A DNA stretch of 34,809 nucleotides from Welwitschia mirabilis (GCA_051453625.1 JBOZIK010000001.1:172043330-172078138); one strand, 5' to 3'. Counted from the stretch's first letter, positions 10,912 to 22,849 are shown. The notes: a model not told the origin generated them from the sequence alone. Program-made: numbers and translations.

Positions 10912-13859
10912 ATTTTAAGTTCTAAGATGATAAGAGTAACATGGTGAATTGTTTATTTTAGAACTAAAGGTTTTATTCCTAATATGAACCTAACAAAACA
11001 TTAGTTTTAGAATTAAAGGTTAAAGTTCTTATACAACAAAAACAAAATTAATGAACTTTGAGTTCAGAGAATAATGATTTGATCTTGAAGTAAAAGTGAT
11101 AGTGGAAAAAGAAGTTCATTGGTAAACTTCAAGAAGTTATAACAGATGGTTGTAACTACTAGTGAAGTAAAACAAAACTCATTTGTTATGTTAATTAATA
11201 AAGGTAACCAAATGTTAGTTATGCTAAAAACTATAAATTAAACTAACATAATAGTGATTTATCTAATTTAAACTAATATCATAATGATTCATGTGATTTA
11301 TCTAATTCAAACTAATATCATAATGATTCATCTAGTGATAAGGTATTAAAATTTTAGAAGTCAAAAAAACCCCTCCTAGAAGGAGCTAGTTCTTATAGCA
11401 TTTGTAACCTATATTTCAGAAGAAGTGAAAGATAAATCCATTAAAGATGCATACTCTATAATACCTACTCATAAAACTTAAAAAAAAAAAAAAACTAGGA
11501 CCTTGGAAATAAAGATCAATAAGATTTAAAGAGAGCTTTTTACCTACGAAGCACCAAAATATCATGAATCATAAAAGGATAAGAATAAAATTTATCTTAT
11601 AGCCAAATAATTATGGACCTATGTTATGGAATGATAAAACAATCAAACTAATATTAATAAGATATACAAAAGGCATGCTAGATATGTTTAACAAACATCT
11701 ACTAAAACACCTAGTGATAAAGCTATGAAACTAGGAAGTCAACAACATAACCAACATTATTTCATTCTTAATCAATAAAGACAAACTTAACCAACTCCTA
11801 AAGTGTTAAGTTTGAAGTCCAAATTAGTATAGGAATCCATGGTTTTCACTATAATAAGATAGAAAAAGTTATTTTTTTCCTTCTTAATTCCTAAAAGATT
11901 ATTAAAATAAAATAATTTTGATGTAATTCCATTATATTTTCTTTAATAATTAATATAAATATGTACCTAAAATATATAATTTCCAAAATCCCTAATGTAT
12001 GCTTTACTATATATGGTAATAAATGTCTTATTAAATTAAATGAAGGCAAAATTAGTTGAACTTTAAATCATTTTAAGTTCTTATGATAAATCCATAAAAC
12101 GTTTCTATAAAATTATTTAAGTAGCATTTGATTTTTTTTTTTCATTTGTAAATTTGGAACTTTATAATTTTGAAGAAGGTATTCTTTTATATTCCTGCAA
12201 CTCCTACATTTCTACATTTTTCCCACCATCCTTTGTGTCAATCTTTTACTACTACTACTTTATAACTTCTTAAAACTACATATATGATGTTTTGTTTTCT
12301 ACCTTTATTTTTCTTTTTTCCCCTTTTTTATTTACTTAATTTGCTAATACATCACTAGATTTAGTGAAGTCTCAATGCATAATGATAACTAAAAAGAAAG
12401 AGATCTAGACTATTTCAAATCTATTAAAATTTATAATAATATTAAGGAATTCTTAATAGAATTTCATCTATTACCTAATTTTAAATTTATCAAATACCTT
12501 TTACCAAGCTTATAATATATTGAAAATTACTTAAAATCATTGAAAATTCTAAAATAAATAGGATTAAGATACCTTTTCTAGATACTAATTATTGATAAAT
12601 TAGTCAAAATTTATTTATCTTTTGGCTAAGCCTTTATGTAGATGAATCCATTATTGTAAAGATAAAATACATTTTTAAAGGTATATAATAATGTTGAAGA
12701 TATTTTAGCTTATTTTTAGGAGTTTCAATGAAACATTAATCATAGAGTTTGAGTTTGAGGACATACATATGAAGCTACATATGAGAAGAAAGATGTGAGA
12801 AATATGTTTCTCAAATTATTTCATAAATAGATGTACTAACAAGTTAAATAAAACATATTTTTAACCTACATCACTCTATTCTATAAAGGGCTAGTAAAGC
12901 TAAATCTAGAAGAAATCATCCCTCATGTAAAAATCACTACAATTTTATGGTAGAAACCTTATTTACTCCACAATTCTATGAAAATGGACAATACTATGTT
13001 GTTTTCGTTTCTCAAATCAGGACCTAAATGCACATATTTTAAGCCTAAAAAATTAAAAAAATTTTAGTAAGAAGGGATTATTTCACCATGATGTGATATT
13101 ACAGTATATACTAGATTTGTTGGAGAAATCTTACTAGATGATAGATACGAGCATATTAGCTATGTAAATTAGAATTATAGTTTTATGTATATAATAGAAT
13201 CTTATTTTAAGTATCAAACTACTAAGTACTATTATAAATAAAATTATAGCTTCATTAAAAAATTTTCCTTAATTCCTATGTGAGTAAATCATACTGATGA
13301 AGACAACAAAGTTAAGGCCATAATAAAGAAGGATGCAGAAGTATTTCAATTATGTCCTTGATTTAAGCACATTATTTTATCTAATAGTTTATGAATAATA
13401 ATTATTAAGGTACTTTAATCTTTATCAATGCAAAAAAAATCATTTTGCTAAGGTAGCTTATTATAATTACTACCATATTAGCTAAGGTAAAGAAAATGCA
13501 ACTTCTAGAAGAAGAATGTAAATCATTAATAAGAAAACACATACACACAAAAAAAAAAAAAGGTAATCCAAAGCATTGACAACATCTAGATTTAATTCAT
13601 ACTACTATGCATTAAAAAAACAAGTAGAGTTTATGTATAATCTCAAAGCTAGAATGAAAATTTTTTTATAGCAAGTGAAATAGTATTATTATACATATGA
13701 TTAATTTTTAACATTATTTCCAACATAGTTACATAAGAGATCATTAAAAATTCCATGATCTATAAAAATTTTATATAATCTAGTAGTAAGTTCATGAATT
13801 AATGATCTACATGAAAATCAACTTAAAAGAGATAATAATCTTTTCAATATAATATTAGT
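10912..13859 (+). other. Internal region of the copia-type element, unreadable
   Basis: About 2.9 kb in which no frame stays open and no gag or pol motif is recognisable in any plus frame. Short readable bits (for example near 11590-11690, NNYGPMLWNDKTIKLI) suggest former coding sequence but match nothing I know. It contains a 15-A run at about 11481. A nested older insertion cannot be excluded. Confidence 0.35.
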
Positions 13860-14464
13860 ATAAGAAGTCTAGAAAATTTTATATTATACCAATGGGCCCA
13901 AGATGAAATAGATAAAAGAGGTGGTTGAAGAAAAAATAAATAAAGTAGATGCAACACTTTTAGAGTAGCAAAATTAATGGATTTAAGAATATTTAAAGAG
14001 GGTAAAAAAAGAAATAGAAGAATTTTTCTTAAAATTTAGCAAATTTTTAAAAAAAACACAAAGTAAAGTTTTAAATAACATACATCTAAATGAAAGAGGA
14101 GTTGTTAAAGGTAGAAAATCATAATGAAGCACTTTTATATCAATGTAATGAAGCATATTCCTATGTTAATTAGCTTAAAGAAAATAATAAGTAAATATCT
14201 TAAGAGAGGGACAAAAAAGCTAAAATGCTCAATGAAGTACAAAACACTATTGAAGAGATTTATGGCCAAATCAAGTAATTACACTAAGTTCAAATCTAAT
14301 TGCAAGAAAATTCTCCTAATTTTGGATAATCTAAAGAAATTAATGAGTGTGCTAGAAAAGTTAATGAATTAGTTAAACTAGCTAGTAAAGGAACTATTGA
14401 TAGATTAGTTGAACTAGGAAATGAAGGATCTACTGATGAATTAGATCTGAAAGACATAATATAA
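13860..14464 (+). pseudogene. Decayed reading frame, predicted coiled-coil protein of unknown family
   Basis: A charged, Glu/Lys-rich frame can be followed to a stop at 14462-14464: KVENHNEALLYQCNEAY near 14118-14160, NEVQNTIEEIYGQIK near 14230-14275, then KEINECARKVNELV to the C-terminus. In-frame stops are mostly TAA, as expected from CAA (Gln) by C to T. The last part contains two exact-length 36-bp units (14369-14404 and 14405-14440) encoding LVKLASKGTIDR and LVELGNEGSTDE. Composition suggests an alpha-helical coiled coil. The 82-residue open frame at 14124-14372 lies in another phase and is probably a shadow. I do not recognise the family; it sits where pol would normally end. Confidence 0.35.
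14369..14440 (+). repeat. Two 36-bp units encoding a 12-residue repeat
   Basis: Units start TTAGTTAAACTAGC and TTAGTTGAACTAGG, with length exactly 36 bp each and the pattern LV-x-L-xxx-G-x-x-D-x in protein. The phase is preserved, supporting past coding function. Confidence 0.65.
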
Positions 14465-15029
14465 TAGCTACTAAAATCAATGATGTAACATTTTATTATA
14501 TTAAGTTATACTTTTTATTGTATGTTTACTTAGTAAAAATCCAAATTTTTCCAAGTAAAAAGTAAGTTGTGCAAAGTATTTATGTTTATATTGGTTTATA
14601 ACTTTATCTAAAGACATGAAAAAAAATATAACATGAAATAAATACCTAAATATAATAAGTTATATTTAAAAAAAGGAAATAATAATAATTACTAAAGAAA
14701 CCATGTTATAGTTTAGATGAAATGAATTAAAGCTAAATTATTAAAGCAAGATAAAGTAACAAAAATGCCAATCTGCCAAGATAATACCTTAACATAAAAC
14801 AACGTACTCAAAAAATTAGAAGTGATAAAGTTTTCAAACACTGTTGTCCTACTAATTCTCGAAATAAGAACTAGAAGAAGAAATGATTTTGAAGATGAAA
14901 AACTTAGAAGAAAAAACACAAATCAAATTAAAAGGGTTAAATTAAAAGATGAAGATAAAACAATTTTAGATAGTTAAAAAAACAAGATAAAAGTATAAGA
15001 TTTGAAACCAAGTTAAAATTGAAGGTAAG

Positions 15030-15534
15030 TATTAGAAAGCTAACATAGTTAGTATGATTATCCTTAACTTGATTAATAAAACATAAAATAACATGTTTTA
15101 TTTCATATCTAAATATGCAACCTTTTATGCTAGCATAATATGATATAAAAATAAAAGTTAATTCATTTAATTAGATAATACATAAATCAATCAATTAATT
15201 AGAGAAGAAGAAGCATGATGAAACATTTAAAGTCATAAAATCTCGAGTTAAGAACTAATGAATCACTTGTTTAATCTTATGCTAGAAGCATTATTTATAA
15301 TAATGATTCATAATTAATTATTAATTATTTATTTTAAACATATGATAATTCGTAATATTTGGTGTTTACTTTTTACTTCTTATTTCTACTACTCATGAAC
15401 TAATCTGAAGCTTCATCATTTTAATTAAACATATTATACAATTCTTCCATACTTATTTCTGAACTAGTGTCAAAGAGTACTAAGTTATAAATCTAAAATA
15501 TATCATTAGAGAATCTTTGATATAAATAATAATA
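15030..15534 (+). repeat. 3' LTR of the copia-type element
   Basis: 505 bp. It starts TATTAGAAAGCTAACA (5' LTR: TGTTAGGAAGTTAACA) and ends AATAATA, decayed from TCCAACA. The AATGT that follows is the putative target duplication. Confidence 0.8.
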
Positions 15535-15574
15535 AATGTAACGTTAGGATTTAGAACTAGTAGATATAAAAAAA

Positions 15575-16420
15575 TATTGCATTATTTCTAGCATTTAAGA
15601 TGAAACAAGGTAATAAGTCTGTCTTAGAAGAATTTAAATTTCATAATGCATGACTTATATGCCAACATGCATAAGATCAATCGAAATTTAACTACATTCT
15701 TTTTATCAGTAAAGGTATTAGTCTTAAAATTCCTCTTTTTATAATTAGTAACTTGTAGGATATAGACACAAAAAATGCATCATAGATATAAGTCAATTCT
15801 TTTAAGGATATTTTTATAAATCATTCTATGAAGATGAATATAAAATATTTGATTAGCATACTATTTAGCTACCCAAGGGCTATCATGGAGGAATACTTAG
15901 AAGGAAATAGATGGTTTTAAATGATTTCATAATGTGCTAAATAGTATTTTATAATATTATTATTTATGATGATAGCTATGTATGATTATCACATAACATC
16001 ATAGGCTTTCATGGTTTATTACTTAATGACTAGTATTCAAATTAACTTAGCGTTAATTTTATGTAGAGATATGATGTTTCAGTTTTAGTGTCATCAAAAT
16101 TTTGATCATTTAGTTCTCATTATCCTATTAATTTTTACTACTAATATCCATGTTCTAAAAAAGTATCTTATTTATCCAAATAAATCCTTAAGAATTTTAA
16201 TGATAAGAGGTATAAATCAAATGTAACACCTCATGATGAATACCCTTTTAGAACATGACCTTCTCTTAGATGTTCAAATTGTTGAAGCATATGTTTCATT
16301 ATTCATAAAAAATAGCCTAAAAGAAATTGCAAAACAAATTTGGATAAGTGGCTAAAATATCTTTAGAGGTCATAAAGAATATGAAAAATTTGAGGTTTTA
16401 ATTAGATAAGAGGTTTAAGT
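15575..16420 (+). pseudogene. Possible relic of a retrotransposon gag
   Basis: Just right of the copia-type element a broken plus-strand frame reads MKQGNKSVLEEFKFHNA near 15600, resembling the 'LRQG..SV.EY..EF' helix of plant retrotransposon gags. It continues with GISLKIPLFIISNL. Further on, near 16250-16340, comes RCSNC then a His and a Cys (IHKK, KRNCK), which could be a ruined CCHC knuckle with non-canonical spacing. Several stops interrupt it. No LTR or pol fits it here. The similarity is weak and the call could be wrong. Confidence 0.25.
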
Positions 16421-17599
16421 AAGAGGAAGAAACCAATCCCCTCCCTTTTTTTTCGAGAAATGGTAAATATATATTATAATTTAAAACATGAGAATATACA
16501 ACATAGCTTAAAAGATACTTTTCCAAGCTCTATAGAAATCATGCTAGTAATCACAACTCCAAATGTTAGTATCTATTTAGTTATCCATGGTTCCCAATTT
16601 TAATCAGACATAGGCTTTAAATTACCATACTTCAATGGATTTACAACAAAATAATATTCATTAGAAATAAATTTGAAGGAGGAATTTATGCAAGTAGGCT
16701 GATAATAATGGGTTTAACTTCCTATTCTTCTACTTCTTCTTTCTACTATTGTTTCTTTATTTTTAGTGTATTAGACTGGTAGTATTTTTACTCTTCTGGT
16801 GTATCACCAATGTGTTTAATAGGAGTGGGAGGTTATGCTCCTCATGGCTCTAGCTATATTTAAGCAGTTTTCATAACAATGGCTTTTGGACAAGTCCTCT
16901 TGGAATATCTTTTCAACCTAGAACTATAGCATTTATCTGTATTTTTCTTTAATATAGAAGTAAAATTAATCCTTCATGCCTTACCTTACAAATTTAAAGA
17001 GAGAGTCGTGGAGAGATTTTAAAAGAATAAAGGAATATCTATCTAAAATTATTTCATCATGGTAGCCAGGAAGTGAAAACAAAGATCATTACTTTCTCAA
17101 AGTATCCTTTAAAAGTGAAGCACTTCATAACTAGAGTATTTCAAGAATCAAAATTCTTTAAAAGATATTTTTTTCTATATATTCCTTCTCTTCTGCTCAA
17201 GGTTTTTCTTATCAATCTTTAGAATTAAGGCACTATGGATGCTTTAGAAGTAGTTCTTTTTAGCTGAATACGCTAAGGCCCTATGTAGATGACATTACTA
17301 ATCGAAATCAATCAAAATGACATTATTACCTATAAGGGTAGATCTACAATTCCATTTTTTGAAGAACCCTTTCAAGATGTCTGGATCATGAACCCTAGGG
17401 CTGAACATATAAGAATCTCTTCTTGTAACTTAGAACGATTCCCAAGTCTAATCATGGCTCAATAGTGTATTTTATCTAGTTAGTTCTATTATTAAGGCCT
17501 TCCCATGTCTTTTGGCATGTTAAGATTATTGTAAATGATCCAATGCAATTTTAATTCTCTTGTTTAACACAGTTTGAAAGCTCTCTACTACATGTCATC
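16421..17599. other. Gene-free or unreadable stretch at the LINE 3' side
   Basis: No coding signal I can defend on either strand. A T8 run at 16446-16453 could be the complement of a LINE poly(A) tail, but no target duplication was found. Part of this stretch may be LINE 3' sequence. Confidence 0.35.
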
Positions 17600-18399
17600 C
17601 GACAAGTTAAACTTAGCTCTATTGATAGGGTTCAAGATAGCTATTATTTTATAGATACATATCTCATTTAATTCTCTAATTAGATGAATAATTTTGAATT
17701 TTAACTTTAAAGAGAGAGAATTTTTCTTCTTGAAAAATAATATTACAATTATGTTTTCATAATAGCAAAGATTAAATAATAANNNNNNNNNNTATATATC
17801 CAAGGCATCCCAAATATCTTATGAAAAAGTGTATTAAATGAATAAGTGGTGTTGAAATTCATTATCTTTATGATACATGGAACAATCTTGATCTATTCTT
17901 AAATTCCTTTAAATTAACTTATTCATTGTTGGAATGTAACTCTTCAATATATAATATCAAAACATCTTAATTTTCCCTAGAATATTAAGTTTTCATAATT
18001 TTTTCATTTGTAGTTATAATAAAAAAATTTTAGCACATTTTGAAAATGCTTATTTTACCACTTACAATTAGAAGAGTTTGATTTTTAAAAATCTAAGGCC
18101 AAACCTCTCTTATGGAGTGAAGCATTTACCTTTAAAAAATAAAATTCCTTTTTTTTTTCTATAATCCTTTTTAAAAAACTTTACCCAGGGGATATTATTA
18201 TCTGAATAGGATCTATATAGTGCTTACTAAGAATGCATTTACTTATGTCTAAAACTTTTGTTAATACTAAGATCACTAGATTTTTTTGACATAGCTATTT
18301 GTTTAAAGTTTATAAGATGGATCGTCTCATGAGATTTACGATTCAATCAAATGAAATATCTAATAATGTTATTAATAAAGATATAAAATTTTTAGAAAT

Positions 18400-19760
18400 A
18401 GAAAATCAAATAGTAGGGTACATGGTCATGCTTATCAAGCATGAGTTAGCTAGAAGAATTTTACCTATACTTGAAAAAAATTTGTTGTCCCATCTAGTTA
18501 ATCGCATTGTAATTTTTCTTACCAAGTAAGGCCAAATAGTTTTAGTAATTTTATTAGAGTCAAGATGAAGCTCAAGATAGTTATCTAGAAAGTCCACTTA
18601 AGAAAATTAAAAAACCTTAAACATATCTAAATTTCTTTTCTAGGGAGTGTTTATCAAGAAAATCTTAGATTTATGTCAATTAATTGTAAGACCTAAGAAA
18701 TTATGGAACTCTTTCATAATTCCTTTAAGCTTACTAAATCATAAGGAGACTAAAAGGGTGTTATTTATAAATTAAAGAATAGGATAGAAGGGAGCTAATT
18801 CAATTTCTAAGATTTAATGCTAATAAAATAACCTATCAAAGAATCCATTACCAGAACAAAAATACAAGGATATAGAGGATCACCCTAGTAGAGGCCATTA
18901 ATACATTAGAAGTAGTCATATCACTCACCGTTGATCCTAATAGAGAAGGTTAGCATTGAGATGTAAAAATGAATAAGATGCCTGAGAGGCATCTGGAGAC
19001 TGGAGACTACACTCCTCTAATACGTAATTCATTGTTTCCCATTAAACTGTGTTAAATGCTTTGAGTATGTTGAGCTTAAGGAACATTGTAGGCTTATTCT
19101 TATGGTGGTGTAAACAAATAATTTTATTGGCTAGGATGATGTTATTATGTATGATTCTTCCTAATATAAAACTAAATTAAGAATACAAAACCATATCTAG
19201 ATGGAGTATTTTAAGCCTATTAGCAATAGTATTAGAGCATATCTTATAGAAAACAATGCATAGGATGATTGGTCAATACTAATGGGGATTTCTACATCTT
19301 TTGAATTGGGGATGAGTATGATGAGAGTATTATTGAAATATTTGTAAAGAGTACCTTTTCTAAATGTTTCTTGCATTGCAACATAGATATCAAATTTAAT
19401 GATCTCCCAAAAGGTATGGTAGAATTCTACTATAAAACTATCAGGACCATTAGCTTGAGTTTTTCACATTGAATTGATTGTATTTATAATTTCATCCTTC
19501 ATGACTCTTTAATTTAAATTAAAAAATTTCTCTTTTAAAATGGGAGGGCCAACTAGAATATTTTTGATACCCATCATGTTTTTTATGAAAAGACTAGAAG
19601 TATTTAATAAAACTATCTGCAATTTCTTTGTTTGTATGATAGCACATTATAAGTGTAACCCACTATATGTGGTTCTTTTATCTATGCCCATTAGTCATAT
19701 AGAAAAATAACTTCCTATTATGATCTCCTTTCTTTAGCCATTAAATTCTAGATATCTATT
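18400..19760 (-). pseudogene. LINE ORF2 reverse transcriptase domain remnant
   Basis: The blocks of an L1-type reverse transcriptase occur in order on the minus strand: NGPDSFIVEFYHTFWEIIK (19453-19397), IPNSKDVEIPISI (about 19310-19265), FILGRIIHNNIILANKI (about 19165-19110), KLNILKAFNTV (19078-19035), NGLYQGDP-like and CIFVLVMDSL (about 18905-18840), FINNTLLV (18771-18748) and LGLTIN-HKSKIF (about 18695-18640). SSIGKILLANSCLISM follows (about 18460-18410). The FADD catalytic box reads FINN: both Asp codons are now Asn through G to A. Stops and at least one frame change are present. A 76-residue plus-strand frame at 18299-18529 is a shadow of this domain. Confidence 0.85.
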
Positions 19761-20059
19761 TTTAATAGACTTTTTTCCTAGAGGATTTGTCATGAATTTG
19801 AGAGATAAGGTGATTTTTATAACTTGTATCTAAGTTAGTGGTCTCACCGATATTTTGAATAAGCTCTTCCAATACCTTATTTTTAATGTTCTTGAAGAAG
19901 TCATTTAATTGTCTCTTCAAAATTATTAAATCATGTTTTAATATCTTGAACTTTTAAAATAATCTATAAGTAAAAGTACCTTTCACTAGACTATTTTAAG
20001 TAAGCTTGATGAAGTCAATGAACTCAAATCTTTTAGCCATATGCACTTATATCTAAAAA

Positions 20060-20680
20060 TATATTTCTTCTAAGGAGAATACATAGTTAGGACTATAGGT
20101 CTATGATTAGAAAATAAACTAATTTTTGCTTTAAACAAATAATGTTCATTTAACTTTTTAATCAAGCCTCTATCAATTATATATATGACAAGATTGGCCT
20201 CTTCTCTAAGTCATCCTATGCAAATGAATATCTTTGTAGCCATTATTACTGATACAACTAGTAAAAAGATCAATAGTGGAAAGGATGGAAAAATCATTAA
20301 GTTTCTCATGAGGGATAAAGATTTTATTAAAATATACCATTATAATATCTAAGAAGTCTAACATAATTTGCTATAGGTATTGTAATCTTTGGCCTACATC
20401 TTTAGAGTTATAGAAATTAGTGATTCTTCTCCTTTTATCATTTAAAATCTAATCAACTATGAGATAGTTATCACTTTTACTAATATTGATAATGATATCA
20501 TGCTTTCAAAGAATAATTAATTCTTCTTTTGTGATAGGACTCAGAACTAAAACAAAGAATCAAGAGAACATGGTATAGGAAATACTAATTTTAATTGAAT
20601 TAAATTTTATTTCTTGAAAAAGACACATATTCACTAGCAAGTCTAAAAGAAATTCCTTTTAGAACTTGAGGAGATTCATA
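20060..20680 (-). pseudogene. LINE ORF2 endonuclease domain remnant
   Basis: L1-type LINEs nick the target DNA with an apurinic/apyrimidinic-type endonuclease at the ORF2 N-terminus. On the minus strand, MCLFQEIKFNSIK near 20640-20595 corresponds to the LQETK motif, with the catalytic Glu retained. Downstream, KLNDFSILSTIDL (near 20310-20270) corresponds to the region before the S/T-W-N block. SLFSNHRPIVL (near 20125-20090) corresponds to the SDH-P-I motif, with Asp changed to Asn. Stops and frameshifts break the frame repeatedly. It cannot encode an active enzyme. Confidence 0.65.
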
Positions 20681-21076
20681 CTCCTTCATGGATAGATACT
20701 AATTAGGATCATCCTCTTCCTATAAAGGATAGGTGATGTGGTTTAAAATAGGTATATAAGTTAAAAGGTAAAAATTAGCAGTAGCATTAGACATAGAAAA
20801 ATCACCCATAACATAGGGAAGAATGAGAGAAGAATCCTTTTTAAGGGGACTTAGCTCTTCATCAGATGGCATAGGTTTTTGAGTAGGAGTCTAAAGAATT
20901 CAAAGTTCTAATTAGGTAAATAAAACCTAATATTTAGATATAATTACCAAATATTCTAGTTAGTACTTCATCACAAAATGCTTAGTCAATATATGTGCCA
21001 TCTTCTTTAGTACATACATCACTGCCATCTTCCATAGATTTTGAATAGGAAGCTATTTTGGGCTTTTTTGGCATAA

Positions 21077-22241
21077 TTATTACTTCTTAGACTTATTTAA
21101 GAATGAAATGTGAATTTTAGTTAGAGAAATATGCCTATTATGGTCATATCAAAAGGCCTTAAGTATAGTCATAGGCTTTCTCCTCCTATAATACCTAATA
21201 GATCTCTCACTATAGTGGTGATGATGATGATTTCTATCATTTGATTCAAAAAATTAAGTATAATAATAATGCTTTTAGAAATATTAATAATATTAAAGCT
21301 TACCTTAGCCTTTTATCTATCTTATTTGATATTTAAAAATGGGAAGAGTCAATGTGACTCAAATGGATTAGTGGATTTAAGGATAAGACTTCAGAGATGG
21401 GTTGTGATCATCAATGCCAACTAATGGTTCATAATTTTTTGTTTTCCACACACACACACACACATTTATACACTTTTAACTTGTATAATCTTATGTTAAA
21501 ATTTAATATGACTACAATAATAATCATCTTAAATGTGATAATTAATAATAGACAATGGTGTAATATTTTAGCTTGAATAATTATCATCTTTGCAAAGTCC
21601 CTTAAAATGTGCTAATTAATTTGAAAATTCCATGGAAAAATGATAAGTATAAAATTAATATAAAAATAAATATCAGAGAAGTTTTTATAGTAAAAGCAAT
21701 TATATTAAGAAAATTTGATCTTTTAACTTGATTAGAAAATCAATTTTTACATGTTAACACACCTCCTAACTAAAATTTTACTAGTGCCATAGCAAAAGTT
21801 GATAATGATATGGTTAAACATGGAAAATTATCTAAGTTAAAATTATCAACTATACAAATAATATAACTTTGAAAACAATTTTTTATAATTAAGATACCAA
21901 AATTAAAATTTAGTTACATACAATATAAAAATTGGATGCCATACCTTCTAACCGAAATTAAACTTTATCCTCAAAGTTATATGGTGAAAGGTGTTAAAAT
22001 TATTTTAAGAACATAATTTTAAAAAAGTCTTTAATGAGTCCTTTTATTGAAAATCATGCAAAGCAATGCTACTAAGCTATGGGAAAAAAAACTAAATAAT
22101 ATGAAACAACCATTTTATTTATTCCTAACAATCTTAAGTAAAAAGTCAAACCCTAAAAATTTTATTTTTATGAGGTAGGGGGATTGTGGAAGGGATGATG
22201 AAGATGGATAATGAAAATGTAATAACAGATTAAATCATATG
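21077..22241. other. Gene-free spacer between the LINE and the B element
   Basis: AT-rich, with no coding signal. It contains a (CA)n microsatellite at 21447-21464. The sequence 22242-22246 (CCAAT) is the left target duplication of the B element. Confidence 0.6.
21447..21464. repeat. (CA)9 microsatellite
   Basis: Uninterrupted CA dinucleotides. Confidence 0.95.
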
Positions 22242-22246
22242 CCAAT
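22242..22246 (+). repeat. Target site duplication, left (CCAAT)
   Basis: CCAAT directly precedes the 5' LTR and recurs at 34019-34023 directly after the 3' LTR. Confidence 0.8.
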
Positions 22247-22481
22247 TATTATGATGTCAATTTGTGTGAATTTGATGGTATATTTTGAGTACTTTTGCAG
22301 GACATTCACACAAGTTTTAACACAATAGTGATGACTATGGAGATCTAATAAGATGATTAGTAAAACATGTGATACTTGACATTTTTGGTAATTTCTTAGG
22401 CCTATTTTAACACTTATATGTGGAAGAAGACTTTATGATGAAAAAGACTAACTTACCTTTAAGATTGAAGAAAAGGACGAC

Positions 22482-22731
22482 CATCATCTTCCATGTAATC
22501 CTCATGATAGGTAAGATGATGATATTGTTGACATGGATAGAGGTTATGGGGCTAACAACAGCATATGGAGACATGTGGCACATGGCATGGTTCCCTATGT
22601 CATCCCCATAACATGTAGGATGACAACACTGCTGACATGGACAGAGGTTGTGGGGCTGATAGCAACACACAAAGTAATCTTACACATGGTAACATCCCCT
22701 ATGTCATCCTAATGATAAGTAAAATGATAAC
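22482..22731 (+). repeat. Tandem units of about 105 bp with hairpin modules in the B 5' LTR
   Basis: Each unit begins with a palindrome followed by TTGACATGGATAGAGG- or CTGACATGGACAGAGG-like sequence. Palindromes: 22482-22521 (CATCATCTT/AAGATGATG, 9-bp perfect arms), 22599-22624 (GTCATCC/GGATGAC) and the degraded 22703-22731. The antisense Cys-rich frame here (22407-22670) is an artefact of the repeat. Confidence 0.8.
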
Positions 22732-22826
22732 TGTCTTTGCATGTTCGAAAGAAATATCTTTGTAAATAGGGTCAAGTGACTCATGTGGGTTGTTAGGGTT
22801 TTGTTTCCCATCTTTATAGTTTTTGC

Positions 22827-22834
22827 TTCTAGAA
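22827..22834. promoter_or_regulatory. Heat-shock-element-like palindrome in the B 5' LTR
   Basis: TTCTAGAA (nTTCnnGAAn form) lies 15 bp upstream of the TATA box. It is conserved in the 3' LTR at 33036-33043. TTCGAAAGAA occurs about 80 bp further upstream (from 22744). Functional meaning is not shown. Confidence 0.35.
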
Positions 22835-22849
22835 CCTCAAAACAAAAAC

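Larger units (their letters stand above)
10366..15534 (+). mobile_element. LTR retrotransposon with Ty1/copia-type primer site, no recognisable pol
   Basis: About 5.17 kb. Direct repeats at 10366-10894 and 15030-15534 are LTRs. A decayed tRNA-Met primer site follows the first, and a purine-rich GAAGGTAAG precedes the second. Flanking five-base duplications are AATAT (10361-10365) and AATGT (15535-15539), one transition apart. The tRNA-Met primer site and short (about 530 bp) LTRs are typical of Ty1/copia elements. However, I find no integrase, reverse transcriptase or RNase H motif in the internal 4.1 kb, which carries instead a decayed frame of unknown function before the 3' LTR. It is either a non-autonomous element or one too decayed to read. 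Confidence 0.8.
17600..21076 (-). mobile_element. L1-type LINE (non-LTR retrotransposon), decayed, antisense
   Basis: The minus strand carries, in the proper order, an upstream segment (MPKKPKIASYSK from 21076), endonuclease remnants (about 20680-20060), reverse transcriptase (about 19760-18400) and the post-RT region of plant LINE ORF2 (NIIRYFIWLNRKS, then HLINFKQIAMSKK, about 18390-18250, continuing to about 17800). Order and motifs match plant L1-clade ORF2. Neither end is defined: no poly(A) tail or target duplication could be assigned. A 10-N gap lies at 17783-17792. Confidence 0.8.

Noticed and set aside
14713-14919. 68-residue antisense Ser/Leu-rich frame
   Set aside because: Lies in the element's unreadable 3' internal region; no motif, and low-complexity composition.
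18299-18529. 76-residue plus-strand frame
   Set aside because: Shadow of the LINE reverse transcriptase on the minus strand (SSIGKILLANSCLISM and neighbours).
22407-22670. Antisense Cys-rich frame (MCCYQPHNLCPCQQCC...) resembling a small secreted peptide
   Set aside because: It is a reading of the tandem hairpin units inside the LTR. The corresponding 3' LTR frame (32693-32896) has a different sequence, and there is no signal peptide.
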